A stretch of DNA of 64,000 nt, taken from Petrosia ficiformis (Eukaryota > Porifera > Demospongiae > Haplosclerida > Petrosiidae). Below, in pieces: positions 34,158-45,100 of this stretch (its first letter is position 1; every line of letters starts with the position of its first letter). The DNA lies in NCBI GenBank assembly GCA_947044365.1, contig OX345637.1, forward strand, positions 2,647,001 to 2,711,000, read 5' to 3'. The notes beneath the pieces are model-generated. The model did no database searches, was not told the origin of the DNA, and was given only the letters and a program-made list of their open reading frames with translations. A program made the translations under genes and the position numbers.

Positions 34158-37100
34158 ATGATTGATCTAATACAATGGAGGGTTACTATTGGTACATGGT
34201 ATTGTTCCAGTTTTACGGGCAGTCACAAAAAGAAAAGATCCAAAAGAAGACTTGATCATGGAGAAGTGTCACATGCACACTCAGTAGATGAATGGTTGAT
34301 TGGATCACTGAGGTTATTACAAGCAATACTCACTGAAGCTGTCATATTGTCCCATTCACTTGTCATGAAACTAATGATACTACTATTACTATGTGGTGAT
34401 GTGGAGATTAATCCTGGACCTATTATTATAGGTGAGCTTTGTTTGTAATAATATAATGATTTGAAGTGGAAGTATTTCTCTATCACTTTAGAATTAACTG
34501 CCAATAAAGCATTGAATATTCTTCAACAGAGTGGTTTTAATATACCTGAGAAATGGAATAGACTTGCTGGTATCATAGGGATATCCATTAGTGAGAGAAA
34601 GAGGTTAAGAGAAGAGGCACAGACAACACAGGACTATCACTTTGCTTTAGAACAAGCATTGAATTTTTGGATATCAAATACCCCACAGACATCATGGGAG
34701 GAATTGTTATCAGCAGTTCAACAGTGTGAAGCTAATGAGGACGCTGTGACTACACTGAGAAAACTACTGGAAGTTGATTATCAGCAAAAGTGTAATGTAT
34801 CTTCTCAATCTTATTCCTGTAAGCTACTATGTAAACATAAAAAGGATAATGGTAATGCGTAATATAGACATGTCATAATAAAATATCCCTTCTATATAAC
34901 AAGTCATGCTTCAACCTATAGTCTGTCTAACCATATTCTTCTTATTTCAACTAACTGCTTGTCTACTGCTGGTTGTAGCTCTTTTAAGTGCCACGTCAAA
35001 TAAGCCACGTCAATTAATGGGTTAATGTTGTAATTAATATTCCTAATTATGTATGTACCATTATGTGACACAAGCATGTAAATATACTATATAGACTAAT
35101 CTCTTGGGTAAAAACATCAGGCCCTACAGGCCAAAAAATCAATTCCCATACCTACATAACTTATGGATATTTCATTTCATTGTACACATTCAGTACTTAT
35201 TTTACCATTGTGAAATGATTTCTGTACATAAGAGAAATGTTTCACCTTCATAATACATAATAATTCTATTATAAGTATTATACTTATGCTCAACATTTAC
35301 CTCCATTTAGCCTCTACCCCTGGAAAGACAATTAATACACGACTCATATACACAGATATCTTGCGAACCAAATGAGTTAACACCATTTAATATACTGAAG
35401 AGACATTTCTCTGAAATACTTGATGTCGTCTGTGACCCAAATAGACTTGCTAATGATTTGTGGGCTGTTGATATCATATCTAATGTTGTTAAAGATAATA
35501 TCGTATCTACTCCAAGTGTTCCTCGCTATGAGAAGGCCAGCAAACTACTAAATGAAGTACAGCGATCTCTTAAAGGCAATGAAAATCCAGAGACACTAAT
35601 TTCTTTGTGTAAAGTGCTAACCAATCAGAAAAACTCAGTGATATCTATAATATGTACAACTATGATGAAAGACTTAGGTAAGAAATTAAAATAATAGTCT
35701 TTAATTGTTACAAATATATCACATTCTCACACAGGTGTGTCATTAGATGTCACATCATCTGAAGTCACCTCTGATACCGACAGGTTCGTTCAAGGATTAC
35801 GTGATTCGTACCTTCAAAATCCTGTAGTATATAATGACTTATTAGATAGACGTGTTGGTGAACACAAGTTTGGACAACTAGGACTTATTAAGGGACATGG
35901 AGGATGTCTTTCTGAACCAGAAGGAATAAAGAGGTTGTGGTATATGTTACGAGGCAAAGTAGATAATATAATAAATGTATCAAAGAAAATGGGCATTCAA
36001 GATGTATTGAAACACAATGATGATAATAGTCCAATGAAAGTAGTAGTTGATGGACCTCCAGGTGTAGGAAAGACTACACTTTCTCATAAGCTTTGTAACA
36101 TGTGGGCTAAGGATGAACTGAAGAAATGTACCTTTGATCTAGTGTTTCTTATTTCTCTCAGAGATGAGGAAGCCTCATCAGCGGAAAAAATGTATGATCT
36201 TGTTTCTTTATTTCATGGTAGTAAAAGTATATGTGAAGTTGTTAGTGATGGTATTATAGAGACGGATAGTAAAGATATGTTACTAATCTTTGATGGATGG
36301 GATGAGTTTAAGGGAAAAGATCAAAACAGATCATTTATATTGGATATTATTGAAGGAAAACACTTACGCAAATGTAATGTACTAGTTACCTCACGTACAT
36401 ATGCTTCAGCAAAACTTCTTCAACTACAGAGTGTTAATCGTCATGTTGAAGTATTAGGTTTTGAGGAAAAAGAGATTTTTTCATACATCAGGAAAGAGCT
36501 GACTGAAGGGAATGCTAAACAATTAATAAAGGAATTGAAGACTAGGGAAGATGTCTTGTCATTATGTTATATACCTTTTGTATGTTCCATGTTAGTGAGA
36601 GTTTATCAGCTGAGTGGCTTTATTCTTCCTAACACTTTGACTAAGTTTTACAAGAAATACGTTCTTTATGCTATAAAGAGATTAATGAAAAAACAACAAC
36701 ATGATCCAGACACAGTTGAATCACTTGAACAACTACAAGAAGATCAAAAGAAAGCATTTGATGAACTTTGTTGTTGTGCTTATGAGAAACTGAAGACACA
36801 AAATACCACTTTCAATAGAAATGAAGTTTTAAAGTTATCACATTCAATGAAGTGTGAACATTTTGGATTAATGAACTGTTACAAGATAGCAGACACCACT
36901 AAACATCAGTTTCTTCATCTAACCATTCAAGAATTCCTAGCGGCATGGTGGATAACTCACCATGATGATCAGAAAGTGCTGTTTAGAGAACATTTCCATG
37001 GAACTCACTTTCGCATGACGCTAAGATTTGTGGCAGGCCTGACTGAACTTAGAGATGACAGTTATCAAGAGTATTTCAGTAAAGAAGTAGACTTACAGTG

Positions 37101-38868
37101 TATAAGAAAACCATTGTTTGGTTTTGAATCTCATCAGTACTCATTGATTCATCCGAATCCACAATTGCTTTGTGATGACATTCGAAATATATTCTGCTGG
37201 ATTAAATATCCTCTTCATGAACCCTATTATGATACAGAAACTATACAATTACTTCATCTAATTTACGAGTCACAAAACAAAGTATTGTGTCAAATATTTG
37301 TTTCATACATTATAAACTCCTCTCTTTGTGTATATAGAGTGAATTCATCACAATTTGATTTATTGTGTTTGTCCTTTCTCCTGAAGAACTCAAAGATTAC
37401 TTGGAATTATCTCCATCACGAATATCTTAATGATATTCTGCAACTCACCAATGAACATTCCAACATGAATAATTGCCTTGTAATGAAAGCAGAATATTCT
37501 AATACCACATCAGTAATCAAGATGCACCAATCATCATTGTGTCGGTACATTCAAGAAAGTTATATCAACGTATTCTACACATCAATTCATTCAGTTGTTA
37601 TCATGTTCACACAACTGTTTGAACTGCCTCAACTGAATATTTTACATGTAGACATTAAACTGTTATCATCTCGTCATTCGGAAGATCGTATTGATAATGA
37701 ATTATTACTGGAAATGGAGAAGGTATTGTCTACAAACCATATAATTAAAGAAGTTTTAGTTAAGTTGACACGTGTGGAATTCAACTCATTAATAAATAGT
37801 TTGCTTGCTGGAGTAGAGAGAAATGATACAATTCAATTCTTTTCACTATCATCAGACTCTACTCATACTAAGTCATTACAAATTGAAGAGCTCTTGAAAA
37901 ACAACCAAACATTACAAGCTCTTAAACTGGATATACCTGTTACTGGAATACTGCCATCTCTATGTATCATACCAGTTAATGAATCTCTTACAGCACTAAA
38001 CATCAGTAATGATACAGTACATGATATCATAACATATTCTGTAAAGAAAAAAGAAATTTTGTCACCTGGATTAGAAAATGTTGGAAGAAATATTACTAAC
38101 TTGAAAAGCCTATCCCTATATAAACCATTGATGCCATTAATTATCTATTTAGATTCTAACCCTTTTCTACATCATCTGGATATAGTAATAGAGAGAGAAG
38201 GAAGTCTTAATGAACTATTTAATGTTCTCTCCAGTAATAGAACTGTTTTAGCTCTAAGAATAAACTTTCAAGACATTGGTTTGTTTCATGAAGAAGTGGG
38301 AAAATCTCTTCAATTGATGTTGTCATCAAACAAATCACTACAATGTCTGGAGATCAAAAGTCGAGCGTCCAATTGTACATTACTTATCAAATACCTGACA
38401 ACTGGTCTGAGAAAAAACAACATACTACAAGAACTGAATGTAAACATTAAATTACCAGAAAATATTAATTTTAAGGAATTCTTTGAAGCAACTGATAATC
38501 TAAAATCGCTGACAATGATATTTGACACATTGGTGGGGATGTCAGATCAGGTATTTATATCACGGTACTATCATGAAGGAATAATTCCCCATATTACAAA
38601 TATGTTGAAAAAAAATGAAAAAATAAAGTTCCTGAAATTTACATTCACATTCACAAATACTCTATCTGAAGTTACATATAAAGAAGACTGGATACCAGTG
38701 ATACATCAATTCTGGGGAACTGTGTTACTCCATCCATCGTTATGTTATGTTAACTTTCAGATATCATCTATTTTGTTAGATATACTCAACGATATGAAGA
38801 AAACACTGATTACTGAACGTAAAGATAAGCATCTTGGTCCACATCCACTAGTAGAAACATTGAAATAA
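34158..38868 (+). CDS. NLR-like innate immune receptor: 2A leader - Death - CARD-like - NACHT - LRR
   Basis: A cytosolic pattern-recognition receptor of the NACHT/LRR class. Exons: 34158-34431, 34492 to about 34796 (donor uncertain; 34818 fits a better donor but the wrong phase), 35311-35677, 35735-38868. The product is about 1360 residues. Exon 1 encodes a leader with a basic patch (KKKRSKRR), a hydrophobic stretch (KLMILLLLC) and the 2A motif GDVEINPGP. Exon 2 is a Death domain (ALNILQQSGFN; WNRLAGIIGISISERKRL). Exon 3 is a six-helix CARD-like domain (LKRHFSEILD to MMKDLG). Exon 4 holds NACHT: P-loop GPPGVGKTT near 36050, Walker B LLIFDGWDE near 36285, sensor VTSRTYAS, then a winged-helix-like region. 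Irregular leucine-rich repeats run from about 37640 to the end (NLKSLSL, NPFLHHLDI, NKSLQCLEI). All frames are open. Oligomerisation and Death-fold signalling are inferred from the family; the ligand is unknown. Confidence 0.9.
34395..34421 (+). other. 2A ribosome-skipping motif in NLR leader
   Basis: Codons for GDVEINPGP match the 2A consensus (D-V/I-E-x-N-P-G-P) at every fixed position and directly follow a leucine-rich hydrophobic run. By known 2A behaviour, the ribosome would fail to join Gly87 to Pro88 part of the time. This would release an 87-residue leader and a receptor starting with proline. It ends 10 bases before the exon 1 donor. Confidence 0.85.
34492..34818 (+). other. Death domain exon of the NLR
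   Basis: A single exon encodes a complete six-helix Death fold with the conserved tryptophans (KWNRLAG; ALNFWI; SWEELLSAV). The 3' boundary is provisional: 34796 keeps phase with exon 3, whereas 34818 has the better GTAAGC donor but would shift the frame. Confidence 0.8.
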
Positions 38869-39310
38869 AATTATTGTAATTATATTTTTACATTAACACA
38901 ATTATTATAAATTTGAAATGAAAAGACATTGATGACAAATAAACTTACTTTTAAATCTTGAATCTCTACATCAACTATAAAAGGAAGAAAATAAGATTTT
39001 GTGAATATAATTATAAGTACAAAAAGATCATCAGCTGAACACAATATGGATTTGTGAATGTGTAAGAGTGAATTTACACGTAGGATAGCAATGCCCAAAA
39101 TTGTAGATTAGAATAATGCCTCTGCAGAACGATGGATCTGCTCTAAGAGTCTACGGACCCAAGTATTGCTTCCCTCAAAATTCAACAACTAAGAGTTTTA
39201 TTGACCAAAGTACTAAGCTTAAAAACTTAAACAGGCATAATAGGTCTCTCTTCAGCTCTAGTGCATTTGTTTTCTATTTTCATGTCCTTATCGACTCATC
39301 TTGATGGCCT
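38869..39310 (+). other. intergenic / decayed 5' part of ISL2EU-like transposase
   Basis: No intact gene. The open frame at 39116-39304 lies just before the transposase fragment on the same strand and may be its out-of-frame upstream part, but it shows no firm motif. Confidence 0.35.
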
Positions 39311-39736
39311 GTGGTTATTATTTTAACATGCAGGCTCATAGCAAGAGTCCTGCTTACCAATGCATCAGTAAATACATGTAATTGTGGTCTTTTAGACCAC
39401 CTCTTACCTGGAGACCTTGTCCTAGCTGACAGGGGTTTCAATGTGGGAGATGCAGCAAGTTTGTACTGTGCAGAAGTCAAAATTCCACCTTTCACCAAAG
39501 GTAAAAAACAACTAAATCATTGTGAAGTAGATAAAGCACGTCAGTTGTTCCGTGTACGAATACATGTGGAGAGAGTTATAGGATTGCTGAGATGTAAGTA
39601 CAAAATTTTAAGAGCTACACTTCCCATTAATTTTATAATGTGTGTCACTGGTGAAGAACATAGTACAGTAGATAAGATTGTCACTGTATGTAGTGCATTA
39701 TGTAATTGTTGTGAATCTGTTGTACCATTTGATTAG
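39311..39736 (+). pseudogene. DDE_4-type (ISL2EU-like) transposase, C-terminal part
   Basis: LLPGDLVLADRGFNVGD carries the second catalytic aspartate region. PPFTKGKKQL and RVRIHVERVIGLL carry the catalytic glutamate helix. KIVTVCSALCN is the standard ending. This is the C-terminal half of a DDE_Tnp_4 transposase; about 140 of some 350-400 residues remain, and the first catalytic aspartate is missing. Confidence 0.82.
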
Positions 39737-39810
39737 TGAAATTATATTTTGTTATATATAGTGAGAAACTGTGAATTAATTATAATTACATTATTTTTAT
39801 GTACATGTAC

Positions 39811-41626
39811 TTATTCTTTAGACATTGTCCTTTTTCTTTTGCAATTGGCAGCAGCTTTTTTTTTCTGGCAGTCAGGACATAACCATTTACCTTTAGGGAC
39901 ACAACTGATTTTAAGACAGTCAGTGTGAAACCAATCTATTTCACAATGTCCACTTTCACATTGGATCATTTGACCATGCTCCTCTTTTCGGCAGTAACAC
40001 CAGACCTCCTGAGCAGAAGCTTCTTCTTCCTGTTCAACTACTACGGAATCAGTTGTGGAGGGCAGTTTGGTGTAATATTTACCAAGGAGGTCAGGCAATA
40101 ATACATATTTGAAAAACTCCATTGACTTTTCCATAGCAGATCTAATAAATGCCTGGTCTCGTAGGATTCTTTCAATGGTTATGTCTTTTTCAGACCACAC
40201 AACAAAGTCGCAGTTCAAAGTCTTACATAACTTCATTTGTGCTTGCACTTGGTGGTAATAGGCATGTGTTTTCTTTAGATGGTATTTGCCGTCAACAAGC
40301 TCTAGGAAGGAATTTTTATCACCTGTCATTTCCAGAAATGTCTTATCTCTACATGAGTACGGACATTTAATTTCAACAACACCTCTACCACAACAAACAC
40401 ATTGCACAATTCCATCAGGTGATGCACCCATATGTGGATAATCTGTATTAATCACAAATCCACTCACTGAAACAACCAAATCAGCATGATTTGTTTCAGC
40501 TTTTTGAATGTACTTGTCTAGTGCAATTTTCTCATGTTTACACCCCCATGCAGTAGCCTTACACTTGAACTGGTAGCTTTCAGGGTAACATATTCTCAGG
40601 ATCAATGATCGTGAGGATTGGATTATATCAGTACACAATACAGACTTCAATTTTGATGCAGTTATTCGGCCTGCCCTCTGTTGGAACCATATCTTGGATC
40701 CACTCTGTTTCCGTGTCTTCTCTTCGACCACTTTTGCCTGTTCAGGTGATACTTCCAAAGATGCAAAAAATATTTCACACTGAGTCAAGAGATCCGGATA
40801 ATTAAGTTTCAGGTACTTTCCCTCACAATAATCAGTGAGAGGACTTGGTAATGTTCCTTTTTTGTACAATGGAATATAAGCATCTGAGTACTCGAGAACT
40901 AATGACAAAATAACTGGTTTCTTCTCAGTATTAGACAGCTTCTTATAGAAGGCATCAAGCTCACTTTTGGTAGGAGTAAGCTTTCGCATGGAGTCAGCTC
41001 TAGGGGTACTGCTATTGCTACTACAGGGTGTATTACAATTGGCCTTCATTCTCTTTTTTGGGTCTGTACAGTTAATATTTGAGATGAGTGCAAACGGAAC
41101 ACTCTTGAATGTAGGGGGTAACCAAGAGCAAGGCATTGAGGTGCATGACAGAGATTTTCTTGCTTGAACATTAGCATCAAGTGTAAAAAGAATTGCAGCT
41201 GTGTGAACAAGCTTCACCAAGGGCCTGCCATACAGTCACAGTGCACACATATCACCACACCATCCATTTTAGCAGCAACCCATGCCTTAGCAGGAGGCAC
41301 TGATAGCCTCTGAGAGTGCTTGATTTTTGCTGTGACCAAGAGCTTGTCACTAGATGGAATAGCAGAAACTTTGATGTTAAAGACCCAACCATCAACAAAT
41401 TGTTTGTACCCTTCTAAGCTTTTGTAAGCTCTAAGTTCTTGCATAGTATAAGGGCTAAGGATAAGTTCTGCCAATCTAAACTCTCAGTGTCTTGATCCAT
41501 TGTGATATAGGGGTCTGTAATACCTCCTAGCAAAGCTAACTTCTCCTTATAACAAGATTTAGAAGACTCTTCTAAGCTGTAATAGTAGCTTGACAACGAA
41601 GTTAGCTTAGCCATGACAGCTGACAC
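39811..41626 (-). pseudogene. transposon SWIM / YqaJ-nuclease / PHD protein, frame-broken
   Basis: Convergent with the transposase. From the N terminus: SPYTMQELRAYKSLEGYKQF; a SWIM zinc finger (CDCMAG then, after frame changes, HTAAILF); a YqaJ exonuclease domain (WFQQRAGRITASK, GCKHE, HMGASPDGIV, VVEIKCPYS, HQVQAQM); and a PHD finger (CYCRKEEHGQMIQCES, WLCPDCQKK). YqaJ motifs with the catalytic D, E and K are intact in one 469-residue frame (39811-41220). The SWIM finger is broken at 41214-41225 by an extra C and a missing CA. Another frame change lies near 41465. Such proteins form the second gene of ISL2EU-type DNA transposons. It may act in DNA end processing during transposition (inference). 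Confidence 0.85.
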
Positions 41627-42163
41627 TCAAAACTATACTTACACATGCACAAGTAGCATTGTTTACTGACACTCAATATGGCTACGTAGAAACGGTTGCT
41701 AAGTTGGCCGTGACGTGTCATGATGTAACCGCACAAGGTCTATTCACTTTGTATCTCAACAGGTAGGAAGGGAAATATAGACATGTAACTACAAATGTAC
41801 CATCCTCAACAGGGCATTTGGGAAATCTAAATGTTGTGCGATTACTTCCAGTGGCACTTGACACACTAATCAATGAAGTCTGGATAATACTAGTTAGAGA
41901 TGAGGGTGAAGGATTCCAGGTCCACTCTCACCTCTATGAAACACACTACTAAATATCTTAATACACACTTATATACACTGTCAGTATAATAGTAGAGTAA
42001 ATGTATACATACCTCACCCTAGTAGCATTCACCACCCACATTTCTAATTATATAGATTATAACAATATTCATAGTTAATTAAATATCACATGATGTTATA
42101 ATTAAAATGTGTTGCCATTGTCACTGAAAACAGTAAACAAATTTTTAACCATCATCTTGTAGA
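41627..42163. other. intergenic before the Kelch gene
   Basis: No gene seen. The segment at 41640-41760 is GC-richer and probably the outer end of the ISL2EU-like element; a terminal repeat partner was not found. Confidence 0.45.
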
Positions 42164-45100
42164 ATGGCCACTAGATATGGAGGAAAAGGTATGTTTAGTT
42201 AATAATAATAATAGCAAACTTGTGATAATTATCATATTCTACAGATTATTATGAACCAAAAGCAAGAAGTAGGCACTGCACAGAAATAATACAAAGAAAA
42301 CTATACTGTTGGGGAGGAGTACAGAAAGATCTACCAATAGTTCATGAGAGTGAGGAGAAAAGACAGTTTCTTTCAGTGATTGAGATATTTGATATAGAAA
42401 CTGGTTAGTCTGAATACACTACTAATATATGTACAACTTTTAATATTCAATATAAATAGATGTAACCTTGTGTAGCCAACCCTCACACTATATGATATAG
42501 GAGGGTCTAGTATGTAGCTATAGTATGTCTCATTCTGAGTGCCACTGGAAATACAGTGGTGTGTAAGTAGATTTTAACTGCAAAAATTAATTATGTGTTG
42601 GTGGATTAACTTTTGTAATCTCTAACTCTCAAATGTTACGAGACTCAGGATTCAAACTTACATTACTGGAATGAAGAGTGTTTTAATGTCTATCCATTTT
42701 CAACTCACTGTTGAGTTCTACAGGTAGCTCTAAGAACAAGGCACACAATATTATATACCATGACTTGAATTATAATTAAAAGGAATTTGAGCAAATTCAA
42801 GCAACCTTTTACTTGACAGCCATTTTGTATATGTAATTATCATTCCTCCTAGTCTCATCCCCAGCCTCATACACCATATGAGAAAAGTCAAGCGACTTTA
42901 TAGCAATTTCCTGACTGTGCTGACTCAGAATGCCGAAAATTGTACACTCCAATAGAATTGAAGTATACTGTCATGTGATCAAATGTCATATAACTAGATG
43001 TGTTATTTGAAAATGTGGAGGAAACCATTTTCCTCAGACAGAATATTTAAATAAGGCTTTTATTGATGATTACTATTCATTATCAATGTTTGTGGGAAAT
43101 CTTGGCTATGAAAGTAGATCTATACTATTACAGAACATGATGAATGTTTGGAAAGTTTTGTGTATAAGAAAAAATTGTTTGTTAACTTTTCAACTTGGAA
43201 AAGAGCCGACATTGTTTATAAGCATGTCTACCATTATGTTTTGATACATAGTGAGTATGGGAAAACAACTAGTTCCGGATGTTACACTGAAATTAATAAT
43301 CACTTGAATACAACAAATATTACATGATGATTCATCACAACCAAGAAATTACTATAAAATCAATAATGACTTCTCACATGATGGTTGAAGCTGGAGACAA
43401 GAGTATGAAATTTGTTTAGCTTCCTTTACGAAATGGCTGAAGGGAGCAGTACTGACATACTTAGTAGGATTTATTACTAGATATTTACTAGTATAGTTAC
43501 TATATTACACATGTATTAAATACCAGTCATTTACATACTAATAGTATATCACACATGTATTATACACATGTCATATACATCAAACACCTTTCATATACTA
43601 TATAATAGTATAGTACAATAATAACATGATATTGTATTATAGTAATAATGTGTCTTATGTATTAGTTATTATACACCTGTGAGGGGGGTATCGGGAATAC
43701 ATTCATGAGAGCAGTTCTTCATTTAGAGCCCAACAGCTCAAATTGGAGCAATAACGAGTACATGTATTCCTGATACTGCCCTCACAGACGTATAATAATT
43801 AGTCTGTTGGAATTGTGTAGGTGTATCAAATACACCAACAATTATGCAATTGGCTACTATACTTATGACACAATTGTTACAATGGGAAGGTTGTGACATA
43901 ATGCAGGCAATTGAAGAAAAAAGCAGCTCTTTCCTAAACTTTCATTAACTTTGGGTGGGATGTGGTTATGTGGGTGGGCAGTATCAAAATATTGCACTTC
44001 ACTATGTTCTATATGTACTATATTGTCCTGTCGGTGTCTTTGATATGCCCACGCAATGTTCTCAACACACATTAATTTCTATTAATCCATGATAATAACT
44101 GAACAGTACAATATAAATATTATTTTAACAGATTAACCGCCAACGTCGCCTCAAGGCGACGATTTGGTAACGCCTACTTTAAACGATCATAACTCGCCGA
44201 GAAAGGAAAGTCTGGATCTGGGAATTCTTCAACAAAGAGTCCCATACCTGTTCTTCAACTTTCATGTATTGAGTAATGGGGGTTTCCATAAAAAAAACGG
44301 AGAAATCCACGTGGAATATTTAATGTTATTATAGTCATAATTATGTAATAACAATAAGTAAATATAGTAAATATTAGGCTATCTATTCTTCTTTTTTTCA
44401 ACTTTTAATGGCATCTGGAGGTAGAACATTCTCTCCTGAAGAAATCCATGATATTGTGGACCAATCTGATGATTTTGATGATGAACATCTCTCTTTTACA
44501 TGGTACAGATCCAAAACGTCTCCCATTAAAACATTATCCTATTAAAAACAAAACAGAGAGTAAGAAAGATTTAAGGAGGTGCTGGTACTGTAGAAACAGA
44601 CGAGACCCTCAAAGAAAAAAGGAGAAATGTTGATACTGTTATGATTGTGGGAAACATCTTTGTCATACAGGAGAACTCAATTCTGACTGCTTTTTAGATT
44701 ACCACAAAGAGGAAGGAATGATATCTTCGCTTTATATATTAATCAGTATAGTTAATGATAAAGATTCAAGAAACATATTAAGTATATATATACAACATGA
44801 AGTGAATAACTGGTTTTTTGTATTTGTAATTAATAAATAAAAACAAAGTAAACAAAGTCTCACCTTATGTGTTTCGTTTTAGTCACCCCTTTCTTCGAAT
44901 CATTTAGTGTGTGGTATCAATCTACTCAGCAAAACAAGCTATTTCTGATGATGTCATCATTGCAATACAAAAATAGCACAGAAAACCAGTTATAACCGGT
45001 TTTGTAAACCTGTATGGAAATTACCACTTCCTGTTGATTTAATTCCGCGTTTACAGTGTAATTAGCAAAAATTTAATTTAGCTGTTAATCTGTTAATATA

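Noticed and set aside
39811..41220. Horizontal transfer of a bacterial or phage YqaJ nuclease
   Set aside because: The PHD and SWIM fingers and the adjacent DDE_4 transposase show it is cargo of a eukaryotic DNA transposon.
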